Source of the DNA: Sipunculus nudus
Taxonomy: Eukaryota > Annelida > Sipuncula > Golfingiida > Sipunculidae
Assembly (NCBI GenBank): GCA_026874595.1
Contig: CM049317.1
Coordinates: forward strand, 18,311,882 to 18,375,881
Length of the DNA stretch: 64,000 nt
Direction: 5' to 3'
Both the position numbers and the translations under genes were made by a program. Below, in pieces: positions 34,849 to 45,943 of the stretch. Below the pieces are notes generated by a model. That model did not search any database. It was not told the origin of the DNA and was given only the letters and a program-made list of their open reading frames with translations. Each line of letters begins with the position of its first letter. The stretch's first letter is position 1.

Positions 34849-36273
34849 TACGTCGATTAATACCCTAATTAATAGCATACTTTGATTAATAGCATACTCT
34901 GATTAATAGCATACTCAAATTAATAGCATACTCTAATTTATACCATACTCTGATTAATAACATACTCTGATTAATAGCATACTCTGATTAAAAGCATACT
35001 CTGACTAATAGCATACTCTGATTAATGGCATACTCTGTTTAATACCATACTCTGATTAATAGCATACACTAATTAATAACATACTCTGATTCATAGCATG
35101 CTCTGATTAATACCATACTCTGATTTATAGAATTCTCTGATAAATAGCATACTATGATTAATAGTATAATCTGATTAAAAGCATGCTCTGATTAATAGCA
35201 TTCTCTAATTAAAAGCATACCCTAATACTCTGATTAATAGCATACTCTGATTTAAAGCATACTCTGATTAAAAGCATACTCTGATTAATAGCATACTCTG
35301 ATTAAAAGCATACTCTGATTAATAGCATACTTTGATTAATAGCATACTCTGATTAATAGCATACTCTGATTAATAGCATACTCTGATTAATAGCATGCTC
35401 TGATTAAAAGCATGCTCTGATCTTTAGCATACTCTGATTAATAGAATACTCTGATTAATAGCATACTCTAATTAATAGCATACTCTTATTAAAAGCATAC
35501 CCTAATACTCTGATTAATAGCATACTCTGATTTAAAGCATAGTCTGATTAATAGCATACTCTGATTAATAGCATGCTCTGATTAATAGCATGCTCTGATT
35601 AATAGCATACTCTGTTTAATATCACACTCTGATTAATAGCATACTCTGATTAATAGCATACTCTGATTAATAGCATACTCAAATTAATAGCATACTCTGA
35701 TTAATAACATACTCTGATAAATAGCATGCTCTGATTAATAGCATACTCTGATTAATAGCATACTCTGATTAATAGCATACTCTGATTAATAGCATACTCA
35801 AATTAAAAGCATACTCTGATTAATAGCATACTCTAAATAAAAGCATACTCTGATTAATAGCATACTCTCATTAATAACATACTCTGATTTATAGCCTACT
35901 CTGATTAATAGCATACTCTGATTTATAGCCTACTCTGATTAATACCATACTTTGATTTATAGCATACTCTAATTAATAGCATACTTTGATTAATAGCATA
36001 CTCTTATTAATAGCCTACTCTGATTAATAGCATACTCTGATTTATAGCATACTCTGATTAATACCATACTTTGATTAAAAGCATACTCTAATTAATAGCA
36101 TACTTTGATTAATAGCATACTCTGATTAATAGCATTCTCTTATTAATAGCCTACTCTGATTAATAGCATACTCTGATTAATGGCCTACTCTGATTAATAG
36201 CATACTCTGATTTATAGCATACTCTGATTAATAGCATGCTCTGATTAATAACATGCTCTGATTTATAGCATAT
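34849..36273. repeat. 17-bp minisatellite with higher-order structure
   Basis: Over 1.4 kb made of the unit ACTCTGATTAATAGCAT and variants, about 80 copies. Common variants are TTTATAG, TAAAAG, TACCAT and CCTACT. A composite variant (AAAAGCATACCCTAATACTCTG) occurs at 35,211 and again at 35,491, offset 280 bp. A second pair of variants recurs about 119 bp apart (7 units) near 35,930-36,060. The unit has no ORF and is AT-rich. Confidence 0.95.
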
Positions 36274-36540
36274 GTTATTAATTTGACATTTACTTCCTCT
36301 CGATTCTTTGTAATGGGCTACACACAAGTGTGTATTTAGATTTCCATCGTCAATTTTTAGCCACGTGGTTTCCTACAGGCTACCCCACCACCTGCAAAGA
36401 ACAAAGACTTGTATACAGTTTTAAATAGACGATATGACCTCCCTATGATAGGTAACAGAAACTCTACTGGTTAGTTAACTTTTATGAAACACATGGTACA
36501 TTTTTGCAAGTTGCTGGGCGCTATCAATTTTACTGAAATA

Positions 36541-36543
<3 letters not shown>

Positions 36544-36589
<46 letters not shown>

Positions 36590-36652
36590 TCATTACACTT
36601 CTTCCACGCATCAATATCGATTAAACATACCGTGCATATGTTTATATATATA

Positions 36653-36727
<75 letters not shown>
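36544..36727. repeat. Two (TA)n tracts
   Basis: TA tracts at 36,544-36,586 and about 36,642-36,727, separated by a 55-bp unique stretch. They generate false poly-IY reading frames on both strands. Confidence 0.95.
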
Positions 36728-36731
<4 letters not shown>

Positions 36732-37989
36732 CCACTAAGGGATTCCGACTGGCTCCACTCCCAAGAACCTTCAAAGGTTTTGCATGTAACTTTTTTCTGA
36801 GAGTGAATGATTCAGTGTCATACCAAGGGCATGATTCTCCGTATAACTCTTCTAGCTAATTTCCATCACTCTAAATAAATACCTCTGTTCCAGCTGATGG
36901 ATCTAATATTTGGTTATGCTATGCCTCTTTTGCTTATGTGCGCATAGGGCTTATACAAGAGACATTGGAATTTTTACTTTAACGATTAATTATTTATCAG
37001 CATCATCATCACCCCAATTGTTATTTGAGGTGTTTCGTGATGTTTGTAAAACTTATCAATTTTTTTTTATGAAAGGGTCAGAGTACTGAATTAGAAATAT
37101 GCATTCCCATGAATGCAGGCCTCCGCCATCGCAGTCTTTAATGTAGGGTACTCTGCAACTCGTGTTTTATTCATTAATTGGCCCATATTTTCAGGTTTAT
37201 TGGTGCATATATTCCCGAACAAGTTTTTGCATTCACTGATTTCTCATATTCTCAAATTCAATCGAGCATATGTGACTGCACGTTTGTGAATATTCTTCGA
37301 AGTCCTTTCTGGATCCGGATCATGAGCCGGACCCACGCTAACATCTACTCGACATTTCCAGAGGTAACCTGACAATATCATGGTATTCCGTTCGTGATTG
37401 CATGAGTTATATTTGGAACAAACACGCACACACGCAAACACGAGCGGGAATCAACGCACTCCCTCTGGCTTAGACAATTGCGCAGGACTTAATACAAATA
37501 TGTTTATCAACTTGAAACACAACGAAGAACCTGTACATAAAGGCCTTCGTGTTTGGGCCCAGTAGCATAATGGATATCTGCAATTTTAACATATCCTAAC
37601 AATCTTAACAATAAAAAGCTATAACTGTACAAACAAAGGCTTAAATCTCATCCCTATGGTAGCCGGTATCATTTCCTTCCCCTTACACGACTTGGCTGCC
37701 ATTACCTCACTCGTAGTTGTCACCTAGAAATTCAACATACATGCCGGGAGATTGGCCAATATGACCATCCTAAATTAAACCCTTTCGCATGTAGTGTTGT
37801 TGATAGAGAGAAAATGATTTAATGTTTTGTCTGGTTTATTATAAGTGACCAGGCTGTGAGGCTATGCAAAATATGACAAACATCTGAGTTTCACCGTCGA
37901 TATTTTTAGTTTTGATTTCGGTATTTCGGTATCACTCTGGCATCTCCACTCTACTCTGTTATATCAGGAGGAAACTCTGTCAGTAAACA
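36728..37989. other. Spacer with one unsupported exon-like stretch
   Basis: 37,194-37,363 is flanked by a good acceptor (CATATTTTCAG) and a donor-like GGTAACC and is open in one frame (FIGAYIPEQVFAFTDF...), but no partner exon or family resemblance was found. The rest shows nothing. Confidence 0.35.
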
Positions 37990-39040
37990 TGGACGCACTG
38001 GCCTGCCAACATATGCCATTGAAATAGCAATACTCTTGGTTTATACACGGTTTATCAATGTGATGGACGGGTCGCTGTTTGAATTAGAGTCAGGGGAACC
38101 TGGTTTAATGTCACTGTCAGACCGATGACTCTAGTATATTTGTTATGGTGACAGTTGAATTAATCAAAGATAAATAATTCAATCAGTAGAACTGATATTA
38201 GTGTTAAATAGTTCGTATGCTTCAATGTTGCTGTGTAAAAGATAAAAAAATAACTTCAAGCCATCATGGCCTTTGGAAAGTATACTTTTGAACATGAAGT
38301 AGTCGTGAATACAAGAGTCAATAGGCTTGAGTTATTGGCTTGTGTTTTGGGTCGTGACTTTGATTAAACGGAAAACTGCTCCCCAGTGGTCATCCATCCT
38401 GTAGCAACATTATCCATGTACACTAATGATGACATTGATACGAGTCAGGAATTAACAAATTATAACACATGCAAATAAAGAATTCAAAACGTAAATGCCA
38501 TTCTATTATTAACCGCCAATATTTCATACGCCCCACAGGAATTGACTGTCAACAGCATAACTCGTTTGTTTGCGGTCAAATATTTAAAAAATATGCCGAC
38601 TGATTCACCAGTTTGTTCGCCTATATAGTCTGTTCCACGGTAGGGTGCCAATTGAATTTGACAATATTTTGTTAAATTGGCAGATTAATTCTAGATGGTA
38701 TGCTCCAAATTTCGGTTATTACATTACCTGCCACTCTGACATGTCCGCCAGTCTGATATTTTAGAAGGGCAACACTGTCAATTAACTTGAACGGGCAAGC
38801 TTTCCAAAGTATACCATGGAAATGGCAAAAGCCGCTAAGTTCATCATTTTGATGAATGGGTTGCTGTTTAAATTAGAGCCAAGGGAACCATGCACCCTTT
38901 ACCCGGCGCTGCCATAATGTCAAACCGACGACTCAGGTATAATTGTTCTGGCGAGACAGTTGTGTGAATCAAAGATAAATAATTAAACCCGAACAGCTGA
39001 AGTAATGTAGTGTAAATTAGTTCCCGTGCTTCTAGCATTT
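37990..39040. repeat. Diverged tandem duplication, offset about 800 bp
   Basis: About 37,990-38,226 and 38,795-39,040 share ordered landmarks: ATGCCATTGAAATAGCAA / ATACCATGGAAATGGCAA, GGGTCGCTGTTTGAATTAGAG / GGGTTGCTGTTTAAATTAGAG, GTCAGACCGATGACTC / GTCAAACCGACGACTC and AATCAAAGATAAATAATT in both. By eye they are roughly 75-80% alike. No coding function seen. Confidence 0.65.
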
Positions 39041-39950
39041 ATTGGATGAGCGTTAAAGGTCACGGGAAAATAACGAGGTCTCCATGGCCTTAAACATAAA
39101 TAAGCCTGGGACCTGTGACGAACGATTGCGACTTGTCGTACGACCAACGTCAGACCAACTATATTCAAGACCGATTGCTGTTCGTAGAGGGATATTGTGA
39201 GTGAAGCCTAATTTACATTTATGGCACCACACATATACGGCAGGACTTCGACAGAAAATGAGGGATGTCGTACGACATTCAGGTGTTTTGCTACGGGAAG
39301 AAACTATAGTAGACCTTTGTAGAATTTTGAACATGTCCACTTTTTTTTCAGCGTCGTGGGTTGTCCATTATGTCACGACTAACGATTGTGTTACGATAAA
39401 ACAAGATTTTTGTGTATCTGAGGCCCTACGAATCGTAGGATTTTCCTACGACAGCCCAACGATTGACGCACGTTCTACTTATGACGGTCCTACCAATGCT
39501 CTACCGTTGTCGGTCATTCATGCGACCGCCACGGGTTTGTTTTTAGCCTAAGTCACATATATCGCACAACACATATACGACAGGTCTGTGACAGAAAATT
39601 GGGGAATTTTTTCTTTTGTATTACGAACATCATAGGTACCTCATGCGGCTGTCGTAGGAAGATCGTACGATTAGACTAAAGTCCAGCATACACCGTACGG
39701 AATTTGGATACGAGGGGATTGGAAGCAGGATACGACACGAAATCCTGGCTTCTTGTCTTCTTATCGTAGAGTGTATGTTAAAATACGATCTTACGATACG
39801 AAAATATCAAAGTTCCTGGTTTCGTATCGAAATGTTCGAAATTTTCGTAGCATAACTGTCAAACTTCCTATCGTGAGCCTTCGTATCTCGATTTCGTATA
39901 GTGTCCGTTGAAATACGATGGGAAGATCAATAGTTAGGATAGGAAGTTCA
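39041..39950. repeat. TCGTA/TACGA-rich foldback region
   Basis: Dozens of TCGTA, TACGA, CCTACG and CGTAGG words in both orientations, including the near-palindrome CTACGAATCGTAGGATTTTC. A segment near 39,223 (CACACATATACGGCAGG) recurs near 39,562 (CACACATATACGACAGG), so part is tandemly duplicated with a period of about 340 bp. Likely a foldback or MITE-type element; its relation to the PIF element that follows is open. Confidence 0.5.
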
Positions 39951-40339
39951 GGACACACGCACATAACAAACGGATGCGGATGAATGTTGGTTGTTTGGCT
40001 GAACACAGTTTGTCTTGTGAGTGCCCAACTCTGTTTTTGCGGGGTGTTACGGCCATTAAGTGGACCAGTGAGGAGGAGGGAAGGTAAGTTGAGCTATGGC
40101 AAGCCCAAAAAAGTTTGTACAAACATGGTTTCGCGTCATTTCGAGCCGGGGGGAGGGGGATAGGGCCAAGGCTTCCATGGCAACAGAGTTGGGCTGCGCA
40201 GGTGAGCGCCTGATCTTATATGAAACAGAAACGAACCAATAAGTTACAATACCATGAATTAATGGAAATTTACTATATGTTCTCGCCGAAGTACATATTT
40301 GCATAATGAGAAAGACATAGTTTAAATAATATTTTTCAG

Positions 40340-40514
40340 GCAAAGAACTATATTCCAAAATATGTACACTGCGGACCAATTATGGGAAAATTCGGCATGT
40401 CAAGAAGAGCGGGTCTGGCTAGAGACCCTTGATGATAACTTCAAATGGATCCTTCACAATTTAGCATTACTATATGACTACATCGTTGCCCGGTCACCAA
40501 GATCAAATCTCCAG
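40340..40514 (+). CDS. MADF-domain exon (frameshifted) of a PIF/Harbinger partner gene
   Basis: Seen: acceptor ATATTTTTCAG to 40,339 and donor CTCCAG|GTATGT at 40,514/40,515. The first half reads LYSKICTLRTNYGKIRHV in one frame until a stop at 40,420. The second half reads NFKWILHNLALLYDYIVA and RSPRSNLQ in the frame one base away, and ends in phase 0 onto the next exon. Known: MADF domains have a central 'v..K...LR..Y' core followed by a W...L.FL segment, which these halves match in order. An ATG at 40,362 opens the second frame. The N-terminal third of MADF is not convincingly present; a KWTSEEEG stretch with a donor near 40,083 may be the remains of an earlier exon. The single-base frame change means either decay or a sequence error. 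Confidence 0.55.
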
Positions 40515-40805
40515 GTATGTACCTGTCATTATATACTTGTTCAGTGAATAGTGTGCAGATGAAAAAGAAAGACACATGCATGTTACAGAGAGCATTATTT
40601 ACGCAGACATGGCTGATTACAAGAAAAGTGTTATTATGTATTCAAATCACAGAAATACTGGCGGTCATACTTTTATCTGCAAACCAGTCATAACACATAT
40701 AAAACATGCAATGTGTTGCCCTCACATCTTGCATATCCCTATTGCCTGAGATTTTTTTATGTCAAGTAACATTGTCAGATTTATAATTGCAAAATCTTGT
40801 AACGC

Positions 40806-40878
40806 CATGGTACAGCCCCATGCCTGCTATTTTGGTAGTAGCACAAGTAACCTGTATGTGCCTTTGCTCTCTTGGAAA
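40806..40878 (-). pseudogene. Duplicated PIF transposase C-terminus fragment
   Basis: The 70 bp containing CCATGGTACAGCCCCATGCC is repeated in the same orientation at 41,314-41,380, where it encodes the end of the transposase on the minus strand. This copy is more decayed and lies alone, about 510 bp away. Confidence 0.55.
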
Positions 40879-41294
40879 GATAATAATCCGGTTATCCCTT
40901 CACTGTTAATGTCTACACACAAAAACCGTTAATGATGATTATAACCAAAAACTTTATATGTGATCAGTGTGGCTGTATATCATCGTAATAATAAAGCCAT
41001 TGAAGATATACTGTGCTATAAAGTCTGACGCGTGAATCAGGCTACATCTTAGTCTGAATATTCAGCATTTTCTAAATGCAACACCTTTTGACGAGAATAA
41101 CAAAAATTACCACATGAAAGTAAAATGGAGACAAGTCTTCATGCCTTTGAGAAAAATTTTAACGAGTTTGTTTCAAAGTTATATGCATGTTACCTGTAAA
41201 AAAAGAAAACCACCCAAGTGACCTCGCCTGCAGTTCCATGGAGCGATTGTCTAGGCATGATACATGTCAGGTAACCAACCCATTTTATTTATCT

Positions 41295-42075
41295 TTACAC
41301 CATCTTGCCTTGCCATGGTACAGCCCCATGCCTGCTGTTGAAGTAGTGGCACAAGTAATCTCTCTGTTCCCTTGCTTTCTTTGATGGGTTGTTCCCGCGA
41401 AGCATAGTCAGAGTGTCCATGGCTGTCTGACCGCGCCAGCTGCCAGGGGGTTACTTCGTGGGAGACGGGATCTTCTTGGTCAAACAAATGTAGACTGCTA
41501 TGCGGCGCCCGTGTTCTTAATAAGTTGTGCAAGCAGCAAGCGGCCTCTATGTGGACGGAGTAGAATAGGTGTCAGTAGAACCCTGGATCTGGATGCAAGA
41601 ATGCCAAAGGCATATTCTACCACCCGTCGGACCTTGGATAGCCTGTAGTTGTATATACGTTGTTCGTAGCTCATGCCGCGAAAGGGGTATGGTTTAAAAA
41701 ATCACTCCCCAAGATGGAATGCATCGTCTGCCCCCAGAGCATACGGCATCGGCTCAACATCCCCTGGTAGAGGACTGGGCGGAGGGAGGTTAACCGTATT
41801 TTTATATAGCGCCTTCTTCAGCTGACTAGCGGAGAATACGCACCAGTCAGAAACTCTACTATTTGTTCAAATGCTGATAAACGGTAAACGATAGTCTGCA
41901 TCTACCTCTCCAAGAAGTAGAGAAAGTGAATATTTGTGATTGAATAATGCGGAACCTGATCGGAGCGGTGCACGTATCACGATGTGCTTGCCATCTATTG
42001 ATCCGATACAGTTTGGGAATTAGCACTTATCCTGGAAAGCTTAGCAACTTCTCGCCACTTGTCTGCAGTAATAGG
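41295..42075 (-). pseudogene. PIF/Harbinger transposase (DDE_Tnp_4 type), N-terminus lost
   Basis: Seen, reading from 42,075 down to 41,295: KWREVAKL; then FPNCIGSIDGKHI with the first catalytic Asp; FNHKYSLSLL; VDADYR; VSDWCVF with the second Asp; [33 protein letters not shown] with the catalytic Glu; then, after a frame change, [15 protein letters not shown] and the end HYFNSRHGAVPWQ. Known: this ordered set is diagnostic of PIF/Harbinger transposases. In-frame stops (after VDADYRLPFISI and after HLGE) and at least two frameshifts make it inactive. The N-terminal half is missing; sequence upstream (42,160-42,480) is another repeat. It lies inside the intron of the MADF/BESS gene on the opposite strand. 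Confidence 0.88.
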
Positions 42076-42159
42076 ACACTAAAATAGGTAAATAACAGAG
42101 ATTAGAAAGCGGAAACTTGGAACACTCATATTGCGGGATTCATTGAGGGCATTATTATG

Positions 42160-42485
42160 CCCCCCCCCCCCCACCCCTCCAGGGGAGACATGTCGTTCTC
42201 AATGCCATCGTCTGTCGTCGTCGGTCGTCGTCGTCTGTATGATATCTTGTGAACACGATATCTTTGGAAGGGCTCTATAATTTCCTCCGAAATTTAAACT
42301 CTCATTATTCCTAACAAAATCCGTGATGAGTTCGAAACATGGTGACCTTGACCTTCGTCTTCAAAGTCAAATCTACCGATTCGCTAAATTTTGTCGAACC
42401 CATAACTATTGAGGTATTTCATATTTGCTTCTCATACAACCTACTAGTATATGCAATCGGGGGAGACATCTGTTTTTGCAAGTGC
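42160..42485. repeat. Dispersed repeat bounded by GGGGAGACAT motifs
   Basis: Begins with a C-run, then CCAGGGGAGACATGTCG, a TCGTCGTCGG-rich stretch, GTGAACACGATATCT and GACCTTGACCTTCGTC, and ends GCAATCGGGGGAGACATCTG. The head resembles that at 10,629. It is probably a common non-autonomous element; it may have displaced the transposase 5' part. Confidence 0.5.
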
Positions 42486-42582
42486 GAAAACAAGCCATTC
42501 TATTTCTAGTAATTAAGATTTGAGAGAAATTTTACTTGATAGAAAAATACTGCCTTTTCAAGGTATTATGTATTTATTTCAG

Positions 42583-42879
42583 ACCGATGACTCTCAGAAT
42601 TCCCAGGATGAGGAGGAGGATGTGAACACTGGGGAGAATTCCAAGGACGACAATACTGCGGCAGAGAATCAAGATGTTAACAGCCCCCCGTCTCCTACGG
42701 TCGGGACTGTTGACACTGCAGGTTCTATGGCGGACTTGGACCCACCAACTCCTACACCGGTACCCATCCGGATGCCGATGAAAAGGAGTTTAAACGTGAA
42801 CCAGGGGCACAAAGAAACAAAGAGGCAGCGAATGGAAAGAGAAAGACATCAGGAGAAATCATCTAAGGTGCTCAAGGAG
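42583..42879 (+). CDS. Acidic/basic linker exon of the MADF-BESS gene
   Basis: Seen: acceptor TATTTATTTCAG to 42,582 and donor AAGGAG|GTAAGT at 42,879. It is 297 bp, open for 99 codons, phase 0 at both ends. It encodes an acidic Ser/Asp/Glu/Asn-rich segment (TDDSQNSQDEEEDVNTGE), a Pro/Thr-rich stretch (PPTPTPVPI) and a basic segment (HKETKRQRMERERHQEK) that looks like a nuclear localisation signal. Known: MADF-BESS proteins have such low-complexity linkers between the two domains. The fully open frame contrasts with the broken transposase. Confidence 0.75.
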
Positions 42880-43120
42880 GTAAGTGCACCTTAGGTGATT
42901 TAAATGAAATAGTGTAAGTTAGGTCGAAATCGGAAATAAAACTATTTCAACGTATATATTGTACAATTAAGGAGCGCAAAATTCGCCCTTCTGTCACAAA
43001 AGGGTCGCAAAGGTTATCTGTATGGCATCAGATGCTGTGTTGAAAACAGCCCTAAAATATCGAAGGGGGAGCAAATTTGTTCCGTCAATTTTGACACAGC
43101 CTCGTCATTTTTGATTTCAG

Positions 43121-43441
43121 ATTGCTCAGACACGGAAGGCCCCTGTAGTTATTTCTGACGGAGGCAGCAACAAGGCAGTGCCACCAGCAAAGACTAAAGT
43201 TGAGCCATTTGGGGAGTTTAATGTGACACAACTCAAGTGCATCGACAACGTTCGCTCACGTCGGAAATTGCAATTTGAAATTCAGCAGATAATACACAAT
43301 GCTCTGATGAGTAGTGAGGAAAGCCTGTACTCTTCAAGAGAATCGTTGGCATCACAAGTTAATACCTCTGCATATCCTGTAGGTCACAACCCTCATCAAG
43401 GTGTCATAATGCATCAGCAGTTTAGTGAAATTATACTGTGA
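43121..43441 (+). CDS. BESS-motif terminal exon of the MADF-BESS gene
   Basis: Seen: acceptor TTTTTGATTTCAG to 43,120, open for 106 codons in the phase carried from the previous exon, stop TGA at 43,439-43,441. Residues encoded at about 43,208-43,310 (FGEFNVTQLKCIDN, then RRKLQFEIQQIIHNAL) follow the BESS pattern: an F..., Q(L) helix, a short turn, then a basic helix ending in a hydrophobic I..II. Known: BESS motifs mediate protein-protein contacts of MADF transcription factors and of the MADF partner proteins of PIF elements. The tail (to FSEIIL) is Ser/His/Gln-rich. A 22-bp stretch at the stop is duplicated just downstream (43,454-43,490). Confidence 0.72.
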   Translation: MAQTRKAPVVISDGGSNKAVPPAKTKVEPFGEFNVTQLKCIDNVRSRRKLQFEIQQIIHNALMSSEESLYSSRESLASQVNTSAYPVGHNPHQGVIMHQQFSEIIL

Positions 43442-45556
43442 CACCTTTGGAAAACAGTTTAGTGATAATTATACTGTGACACCTTTGGAAAACGTGCCAG
43501 CTCACTGGCAACACCGCTCCATCAAGTCAACAACCTGACGTTTGTGGTCCATAAACAATTGGTTTACTGTTACTGGTTTTATATTTTAGTTCAGTTCGGT
43601 TTCTCTGAGGGTTTGAGAACACCGTTCCGGGCAAAGGTCTATGTGGCTAAAGTGGCTTTGACAAAAGAAATGTTTACGGTTACATACATTTATTTTATTT
43701 TAGTTCGGTTTCTCTGCAGGTCCGAGAGCACCTTCAAACTTAATAAACATACTAAAGGACATTCAAATACATTAATTTAATGTAAATGTGCCTACCTCGA
43801 GTTACTCGTCCTTCAGCATCTGTTAAATAGCTTCGCATATCTCGGGTATATATAAAAAATTCTGTTATTACTACTCCTAACAAAATTAAAAATAATACCA
43901 TTAATTATGGAAGTGTTACGCGACGACATTGAAAAAAATATACCAAATGTGGGTTCATCATAAACATACAGAGATCAATTTGAACATTAAGTGAACCCAC
44001 AATGTCTCACCAAAATATGTGGGTTCAACGCCTAATAGGCTTTCACTATATACTGATATAAATAATAAGTAACAATGTTTTATGTTAGAAATATACAGTA
44101 AAAACAAGTGTCACTTCTTGACTTAGTTTTCTGAACATGTAACCTGACGTCATTGACAAAAATACAAAAAGTTGGTTCACATTGCACAAAATAAATTTAG
44201 GTTCACAGGCAGAAATGTGGAACTTCGTAAAATTAAAAATATAGGTTCACTAGCTGAGTGTCTATTGGACACTGAACTCACATTTCTTTGCATGTAGATG
44301 TAGGTTTACTTGTTGTTTTAGCCCCCTGAAGTTCAATCCCATATAGAGCAAATTACTAATTCGCGATATTAGCGGAACGGTTATTATCGAGAAAGTAAAG
44401 CTTTTGTAAATAAAAGTCCCATTGTTGAAGGAAAGTCGGTAAAAGATGAATTAAAATGCAAAAAGGATAAAAATTAATAACATATCTTGCATATTCATAG
44501 ATTGCTATTATTATCTTATATATCATATCTTTTGTAAGGTGAAATCGCGAATATGGAACCTTCGTGAATCAATGATAAATTGGAAATCGCGAAATTTTAT
44601 CTTCGCGAATAAAAATCCAATCACAGTATTAGATGTTCGTAAGCACCACTTCAAGAATCAAAACACATTTTGCCATTCATTTCTGCAAGTTGTCTCAACT
44701 AGTGAGGCTGCTCGGGGGAAAAAACAACTGTTCCATGGACTGGTCCGAGCGAGAAATCATTCAACGTTTCTTTTATTTGCCTGATAAACCATATTTTTTT
44801 GTCGAATTTTGATAGCCTGCGAAAAAGAAATACAAAATGGCCTCGTTTATTGAAACAATGGATATCATCAATATTTAATTTAGTCCATTTATCATTCTAT
44901 GCTTTTAAAAATTCTTCTGGTCCTCATTTGAGAAAGAAAGACCTCGAATAGGGAAAGGTAAGTCCGTAGAACAGCTATTTTTTTCATATAGGCCTCATTG
45001 TTCAAAACTCAGCTCGTTATTTTTGTCCTACAGTCGTGAACAATTTATAATTTTTGTGTATGACCCAACGGGCAGTGACGCAACAGGGCAGCGAACAGCC
45101 GGTGAAATTTAGTGTTGATTGCCAGAGATCACCATTACGTCTCGGTGGCTGTATAGAAGAGTGATCACGTGACCAGCCAGCAGCTACCAGCAGGAAATGT
45201 TTTAAGGTGATGAAGCAGCGTGTGGGCAAAGAGCACGTGTCACAGTTGCCATGACGACGTGGTTTGCGGTAGTCATTTATGGGACTCTATGTGGGTTTTA
45301 AACAGACAGACAGACCTGTCCTTTTAAATCCACATTCTGGTTCAATCGTTTTGCCGTTACGGCCTTGTTATTAAGTTACAATAACGAGAAATACTATAGA
45401 TAAATCTGTATGGCACTATAACTCCATAACCTGATGAAAAGCACAGGGCAGATAAGTCAGGATTAAGATTTTGAATAAATCGATATTCGTACAGCCTCGT
45501 TTCAAAACTATACATTTGCACCGACGGACGTGGTCAAGTGGTTACAGAAGGACAGT
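43442..45556. other. Spacer with short repeated motifs
   Basis: Repeated GTGGGTTCA / TGAACCCAC words occur in both orientations at about 43,940-44,240, and TTCGCGA/TCGCGAA words at about 44,350-44,620. Both look like pieces of MITE-type repeats, and the second motif recurs at 50,670-50,740. The right end of the PIF element must lie somewhere here, but I could not find its TIR. No gene is called. Confidence 0.4.
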
Positions 45557-45602
<46 letters not shown>

Positions 45603-45660
45603 AACACACACATCACCGATTCCTTCAGCTGAAACACATTCAGGACAACATATATTCTTA
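45520..45660. repeat. (CT)n tract next to a tRNA-like A box
   Basis: GACGTGGTCAAGTGGTTACAG at about 45,530 resembles the 5' part of a tRNA-derived SINE (A box TGGTCAAGTGG). It is interrupted by (CT)n at about 45,558-45,601. Confidence 0.4.
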
Positions 45661-45891
45661 AGGTATATATGATTCAGGGATTAACGTTTGAATTTCAACT
45701 TTTAAATCCTTTTAAATATCTCTCTCTCTTTCTCTCTCACACATACACACAAAATCACAAACAGACACAAACTGACATACAATGGCGTAATTATCTTCAA
45801 GGTGGGGGGATGACACAAAGGGTTAGGTTGGGGCAACTGTTTTGTAAACCTATACGAATATTTAAATATCTCCTTGTTCCATATATGTTTA

Positions 45892-45892
45892 T

Positions 45893-45939
<47 letters not shown>
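45892..45939. repeat. (AC)n-(AT)n microsatellite
   Basis: AC repeats to about 45,910, then AT repeats to 45,939. They give false reading frames on both strands. Confidence 0.95.

Positions 45940-45943
<4 letters not shown>

Noticed and set aside
34849-36273. CRISPR-like regular array
   Set aside because: The repeats are contiguous 17-bp units without spacers, in a eukaryotic context; it is a minisatellite.
37194-37363. Exon-like open stretch between good splice sites
   Set aside because: No joining exon or domain could be found; such stretches are expected by chance in 64 kb.
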